Shown here piece after piece: positions 60,299 to 64,000 of a stretch of 64,000 nucleotides of DNA. The notes beneath the pieces are model-generated. The model searched no databases. It saw only the letters and a program-made list of their open reading frames with translations, and was not told where the DNA came from. Source of the DNA: Gp6-AA40 sp035571515. Lineage in GTDB: Bacteria > Acidobacteriota > Vicinamibacteria > Vicinamibacterales > UBA2999. The stretch lies in the NCBI GenBank assembly GCA_035571515.1, contig DATNCQ010000194.1:1-64000 (forward strand). The letters are read 5' to 3'. The position numbers and the translations under genes were made by a program. Every line of letters begins with the position of its first letter. The stretch's first letter is position 1.

Positions 60299-61412
60299 CG
60301 GAGTCCTCCCCGTCGGGCACGTTGTACTCGACGTCATCGATCGTGAGCTCGATGTAGGCATACTCGCCACCGTGTTCGTGCCAGCGGCCTTCCCCAGCCG
60401 CCGCGAGGCGCGCGGCGCCGAACGAGCGGTAGCCGTGAACAGGCGTCGACCACCTGACGCGCCGGAGCGTCGCGCCATCGGGTGAGCCCTGATACCGATC
60501 GTCCGACACGAAGTTCGTCAGCTCGCCGGAGTCGCTGAACCACAGGTCGGCGTGAATGACGAAGCCCGCATTCGAAAAGCGGGCGCGCACGCGGTGGGCG
60601 TCGATGGTGTCCCACGCAATCGACCGGTCGATCAGCGTGGCAGGCGCCATGACGCACATGTCGTTGAACAGCGTGACCGTTTCGCTCTGCGTCATTTCGG
60701 CCCCGCCGGCTGTCGCGACCGGGAGCAGGGCCGCCGCCTTCACGCGCATGCTTGCCGCGGAGCCCACGTAGCGGTGGTAGCCGAGCACGGGCATCCCGAG
60801 CATCGACGCTGTCATGTAGAACAGCCGGGCGGGTTCGGCGACGACGTTGTATTGCTCCGCCGCAAGGGGCATCCACCGCGCGTCAGGTCCGCTGCGGATG
60901 CGGCCGTGCATGCGCGCCCTGAAGTTATGCACGTGCGGTCGTCCGACCGCGCCGCTCAGGCGAAGATAGCGCTGCACGACGGCCGGAAGGCGGGTCAGGT
61001 CCACCTCCGTGACGGTGTGTTCGGAGGCAGCCGTCGAGAGAAGGCGTGCACGATCGGCGTCATATTCCGCCCGCAGACTGTAGGGCCCCTGGCTGAGGAA
61101 GCCGAAGACGACACCCACGAGGAGGACTCCGTTCGGGACCAGGCCGAACTTCGCATCCGACCATGAGGAGACGACGGCGAGAAGGGAGATGAACAGGGCG
61201 CACACGCCCACCATCCACCAGCCTCGGGTCCACACGAACAGCGATGCGGCCGTGACGAGACACAGCGCAGCCGCGAGCAGCCACAACAACCCGAACGACG
61301 GCGGGATGGGCTGCGTCAGTCGCGGCAGGTCGGCCATTCCGAATGCCTTCGCGACGCCGAGCAGGTGAATGAGGCCATGCACAACGAGCACGATCGCAAA
61401 GACGATGGTCAT
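60288..61412 (-). CDS. DUF6544-like membrane protein
   Basis: 374 residues from ATG 61412, overlapping the upstream stop as ATGA. Four N-terminal helices (IVFAIVLVVHGLIHLLGVAK, LLWLLAAALCLVTAASLFVW, GWWMVGVCALFISLLAVVSS, FGLVPNGVLLVGVVFGFL) are followed by a soluble domain of about 250 residues. That domain contains LPAVVQRYLRLSGAVGRP, FRARMHGRI, ASMLGMPVLGYHRYVG and STPVHGYRSFGA. The 'LP.pvqRYL..sG' signature and the membrane/soluble layout fit the DUF6544 family. The function is unknown. It lies between the two SRPBCC paralogues in a fully overlapping operon. Confidence 0.78.
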   Translation of the reverse strand: MTIVFAIVLVVHGLIHLLGVAKAFGMADLPRLTQPIPPSFGLLWLLAAALCLVTAASLFVWTRGWWMVGVCALFISLLAVVSSWSDAKFGLVPNGVLLVGVVFGFLSQGPYSLRAEYDADRARLLSTAASEHTVTEVDLTRLPAVVQRYLRLSGAVGRPHVHNFRARMHGRIRSGPDARWMPLAAEQYNVVAEPARLFYMTASMLGMPVLGYHRYVGSAASMRVKAAALLPVATAGGAEMTQSETVTLFNDMCVMAPATLIDRSIAWDTIDAHRVRARFSNAGFVIHADLWFSDSGELTNFVSDDRYQGSPDGATLRRVRWSTPVHGYRSFGAARLAAAGEGRWHEHGGEYAYIELTIDDVEYNVPDGEDSDVD

Positions 61413-62155
61413 GGGCGATGACGCGGTCTGCACACACCGGCGCGCCAGCGCGATCCCGAACGTGCACGCCGTTCCGCGTCGCGTTTCAGGGGATTCAGTG
61501 AGAGACGGCGAATCAGTGCGATTCCTGGCGAGGCGAACGCCCAGTACTGCCGGAAGCGGGCACGGGCGGTCGCGTCGGTCGCCAGCGCCCGGGTTTCGGT
61601 CCGAAATACGGACATGCCGTCATCAATCGGATCCGCACGCAGCGTCCATGCGATCTTGACGAAGCCCGGCTCGGAGAATGCTGCGAATTCGTGCGGCGGC
61701 AGCGCCCGGAACGTGACGTTCGGCTCCCAGGGTTGGGTGACCGCTCCCATCACAATCTCGCGATCGGGTTCATCGGCGAGCACGCCCCAACCCAATGACT
61801 TCACGGCGGCCATCAGCCCGCGCGGCTGCTGCCGATCATCGGGCGCTGCCCTGAGCACCATCTCGCGCGTCTTGATGATGGCGCGCACGAGCGCTGACTG
61901 CAGGAGGTCCTGGTCCCGCGCGGCCTCCAGCGTCATCGCGGGCGGCGCGCCCACCCGGATGTGATGACGTTCGACGACGTCGTACACGGGCATGAACCGA
62001 TCGAGCAGTTCGTCCCGCTCGTCCTGGTTCGACGGCGGAACGTGCCCGTACCGACACCATGCGACCCCGGCATATGCGGCGTACGCGCCCGCGGCAACCC
62101 CGACGCCGGCAGCGAGTCCCCCCATCACGGATCGGACACGCGACTTCGTAGTCAT
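61409..62155 (-). CDS. SRPBCC-like protein A, first gene of a four-gene operon
   Basis: 248 residues from ATG 62155 with a GGGAGG ribosome-binding site. One N-terminal membrane segment (GGLAAGVGVAAGAYAAYAGVAW) anchors it. The SRPBCC-like part follows: FMPVYDVVERHHIRVGAPPA, GWGVLADEPDREIVMGAVTQ, PWEPNVTFRALPPHEFAAFS and FRQYWAFASPGIALI. The tail is Arg-rich (KRDAERRARSGSRWRAG). It is homologous to the gene at 59681-60298, which lacks the membrane anchor. A strong ribosome-binding site and a 621-base upstream gap mark it as the operon start. Confidence 0.75.
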   Translation of the reverse strand: MTTKSRVRSVMGGLAAGVGVAAGAYAAYAGVAWCRYGHVPPSNQDERDELLDRFMPVYDVVERHHIRVGAPPAMTLEAARDQDLLQSALVRAIIKTREMVLRAAPDDRQQPRGLMAAVKSLGWGVLADEPDREIVMGAVTQPWEPNVTFRALPPHEFAAFSEPGFVKIAWTLRADPIDDGMSVFRTETRALATDATARARFRQYWAFASPGIALIRRLSLNPLKRDAERRARSGSRWRAGVCRPRHRP

Positions 62156-62776
62156 GGTCTGCCTCCCGGCCGGCGCATGCGCGCCAGCCGCACGAAGGCA
62201 ACGCACGATTCCTGCCGACGCGCGCGTCGCGCGGGAATCCGAAATCCGCGAGATGAGATTGGCGACCTGTGAAGTATTCCGGCGGCGCCGACGGATTGTC
62301 CGCGCTTCCGCTGGCGTGGATGCACCCGCGGCGGGTCACGCCACGAACTTTATGAGGTCGGAATTCTGCCAGCCGGCATCTCGGCGACTGCCGCTCTCGC
62401 GCATTGACCCGCCGTGCGATTTCCAGGGTTGGCATTCGGCACCTGCGACTCGCTTCTCCGCAGGGTCGGGCGCGACATCAAACCGCCACTCGGACCAGAT
62501 CCGGAAATCTGCGCGAAGGTCGCGGGAATTTACGCGGCGCCGACATCCGCACGCGCGTCGACCTCGGGCACGACGTGATGCCGGCAGCACTCCGGCATTT
62601 CGCCGCGAAGGAGCAGGAATTTTTCGAAGGGCGCCGGCAACGAACCCGCGCAACTCGTTGAAGACTGCACGGCCACCTCTCCTGGCTACGGACGCAGGCC
62701 TACGCCGCACCACAATGCGCGCGTGATTCAGGCTTTCGCCGCGCCGGGGGTGTCGTGGCGACCGGACCAGCGATGC
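62156..62776. other. 621-base region without a recognisable gene
   Basis: This stretch lies between the MtrB-type gene and the SRPBCC operon, both on the minus strand. Open frames of up to about 125 codons occur on both strands, but their translations are Arg-rich with no signal peptide, repeat or motif. I see no tRNA, strong hairpin or insertion-sequence end. It probably holds the promoter of the SRPBCC operon near its left end (62156-62250). Confidence 0.5.
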
Positions 62777-64000
62777 TCACCAGATGAAAATCAGACGCAT
62801 CGACGCCGTGTGTGCGCGGTACGGTCGATTCAGGTATCTCAGATTGAGCAGCGCCGGGAAGAAGGAGCTGTCCAGCGTCCCGGGCGACCGCGCGAAATCC
62901 TGCGCGTCGTAGCTCTCGTACCAGTATCCGGCCCCGAGACCGAGCCGCTGTGACAGCGAGTAACGCACATCAGCGGTCGCGCGCTGCATCTTGTTGAGAA
63001 TCGGCGCCAGCGGCTGCGGCTTGGCCAGCGTCGTGTCGGCAGTCAGCTCGTAGAGGTAGCGCGTGTTCGCATGGACGTAGTCGTAGGCAACGCGCGCGGC
63101 AGTCCGTTTCGCCACGTGCGGCAGATCGACGCTCGCCGTCACGGTGTGCACGTTCTCCTTCATGTCCGTGGACCAGTCGCGCGTTGGATCGTTGAACTGC
63201 GGGCCCGGGTTCGCCTGCCGTGAGTGCTGCAGCGTGCCGTAGTGCTCGAAGGAGTACTCGCTGCCGAAGACGAGCGCGTCCTTGCGCGTCGCATCGACGC
63301 CGACACTGAACGTGCGCAGGTCGTTGTCCTGCAGGCCGAAGACCGCCCCGGGACGATGCTCCTGGCCGACGCCGGCCGACGCACTGAAGCCGAGCGAGGC
63401 CACCGGGGCGACCTGCACGAGCGCCAGCAGCCGATCGCGCCGGCGGTCCGAGATGTCGAACTGCCGCAGCGACACCTGCTCGCCGATGTCGCTGAAGACC
63501 TCCTCGTCGAGCCCGGTCCCGGTCCGGTCGCCGTGTTCGTACTGCAGGCGCATCGATCCCCAGGCGATGCCAGTGCTGTCGAGCGAGGCCCGAACCGTGT
63601 GCTCGGTCGTGCTCTCGAAGTGGCGGAACGTGCGGTCGTCATGCTCGCGGCCGTAGCCGAGGCGAAGGGCCGCAACGCGCAACGGCGCGTACGAGGCATC
63701 GAGATCGATGAAGTGCCTGACGTAGCCGAACGGCTCGCTCCCGCCCGTGGAGGAATCGACGATCGTGCTGTCGAGGCCGACGTACTGCGCCTCGAGGAAT
63801 CGCGGCGTGCGGTTGTCGTAGTCGTACGACTTGAACTGGCCGTTCAGCCACAGCCGCGTCGTCGGCCGCGACGTCAGGCGGTAGTTCATCGCCACGATGC
63901 GCGCCTCGGCTTCAGCGGTCGGCCGCGACAACGTGAGCGGCACAATCGCGGTGTTGATCGTGAAGGGCAGCAGCGCGTCGTTCTGCAGCCAGCTTCCCAC
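62777..64000 (-). CDS. MtrB/PioB-type outer-membrane beta-barrel (5' end outside window)
   Basis: The last 407 residues of a larger protein that enters from the right edge. Alternating amphipathic strands run throughout: RLTSRPTTRLWLNGQFKSYD, AALRLGYGREHDDRTFRHFE and ARVAYDYVHANTRYLYE. The end reads LGLGAGYWYESYDAQDF followed by LRYLNRPYRAHTASMRLIFI and a terminal Trp, the C-terminal strand of the MtrB/PioB decaheme-associated barrel family. These barrels sheath multiheme cytochromes so that electrons cross the outer membrane in metal reduction or iron oxidation. The N-terminal CXXC seen in many members and any MtrA-type partner would lie outside the window. Confidence 0.82.
   Translation of the reverse strand: MGSWLQNDALLPFTINTAIVPLTLSRPTAEAEARIVAMNYRLTSRPTTRLWLNGQFKSYDYDNRTPRFLEAQYVGLDSTIVDSSTGGSEPFGYVRHFIDLDASYAPLRVAALRLGYGREHDDRTFRHFESTTEHTVRASLDSTGIAWGSMRLQYEHGDRTGTGLDEEVFSDIGEQVSLRQFDISDRRRDRLLALVQVAPVASLGFSASAGVGQEHRPGAVFGLQDNDLRTFSVGVDATRKDALVFGSEYSFEHYGTLQHSRQANPGPQFNDPTRDWSTDMKENVHTVTASVDLPHVAKRTAARVAYDYVHANTRYLYELTADTTLAKPQPLAPILNKMQRATADVRYSLSQRLGLGAGYWYESYDAQDFARSPGTLDSSFFPALLNLRYLNRPYRAHTASMRLIFIW

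Noticed and set aside
62336..62713. Minus-strand open frame of 125 codons upstream of the SRPBCC operon
   Set aside because: Arg-rich, no motif, no convincing ribosome-binding site, and codon pattern unlike the neighbours.

Overview
The window is high-GC bacterial chromosome with tightly packed genes. Many neighbouring genes converge with almost no gap, or overlap in operons. No rRNA, tRNA, CRISPR array, integrase or insertion sequence was seen. The gene types suggest a soil or sediment member of the Acidobacteriota, possibly the Vicinamibacterales: SBBP/DUF7948 propeller proteins, HTH-TolB fusions, ECF sigma factors of the acidobacterial X6 type, Ser/Thr kinases with TolB/FlgO and TPR regions, many secreted beta-propellers, M13 and M61 peptidases, and an MtrB/PioB porin. 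This assignment is inference from family content; no marker gene is present.

Layout. 1-6.2 kb: a partial LysM protein with a papain-like Cys/His pattern, a secreted protein of unknown function, and a giant secreted propeller protein. 6.1-14.7 kb: a 2850-residue cyclic beta-1,2-glucan synthase. 14.7-20.7 kb: a small coiled-coil protein, MutM, an M13 peptidase, an SDR-like protein without the catalytic Tyr/Lys, and a metallo-beta-lactamase-fold enzyme. 21-25.7 kb: two putative glycoside-hydrolase-fold proteins and a c-heme protein. 25.7-31.6 kb: an HTH-TolB regulator, small secreted and membrane proteins, and an M61 peptidase.

31.7-35.7 kb is the most unusual region. It holds a fusion of the two 'rSAM/selenodomain-associated' transferases, a fatty-acid-hydroxylase-type membrane enzyme, a radical SAM enzyme with five C-terminal cysteines, and a metallophosphoesterase homologue lacking several metal ligands. 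The last two overlap. Together they look like an uncharacterised biosynthetic pathway, perhaps acting on a lipid or a glycosylated small molecule.

35.7-48 kb: secreted propellers, an ECF sigma factor, a second MBL enzyme, an ECF41-type sigma factor that faces a DoxX gene across two matching ECF41 promoter motifs, a CHAD protein, a di-heme cytochrome, an X6-type ECF sigma factor and a Ser/Thr kinase. 48-58.7 kb is a signalling island: a winged-helix/AAA/TPR activator, two PAS/GAF histidine kinases, two single-domain response regulators, a TRIC-type channel and a DisA-like diadenylate cyclase (c-di-AMP) encoded next to one of the regulators.

58.9-62.2 kb is a four-gene operon in which every junction overlaps (SRPBCC, DUF6544, SRPBCC, membrane protein). 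The right edge carries the C-terminal part of an MtrB/PioB-type outer-membrane barrel. With the c-heme proteins at 24.5 and 42.7 kb it hints at respiratory or extracellular electron transfer, but no MtrA/MtrC-like multiheme partner is visible here.
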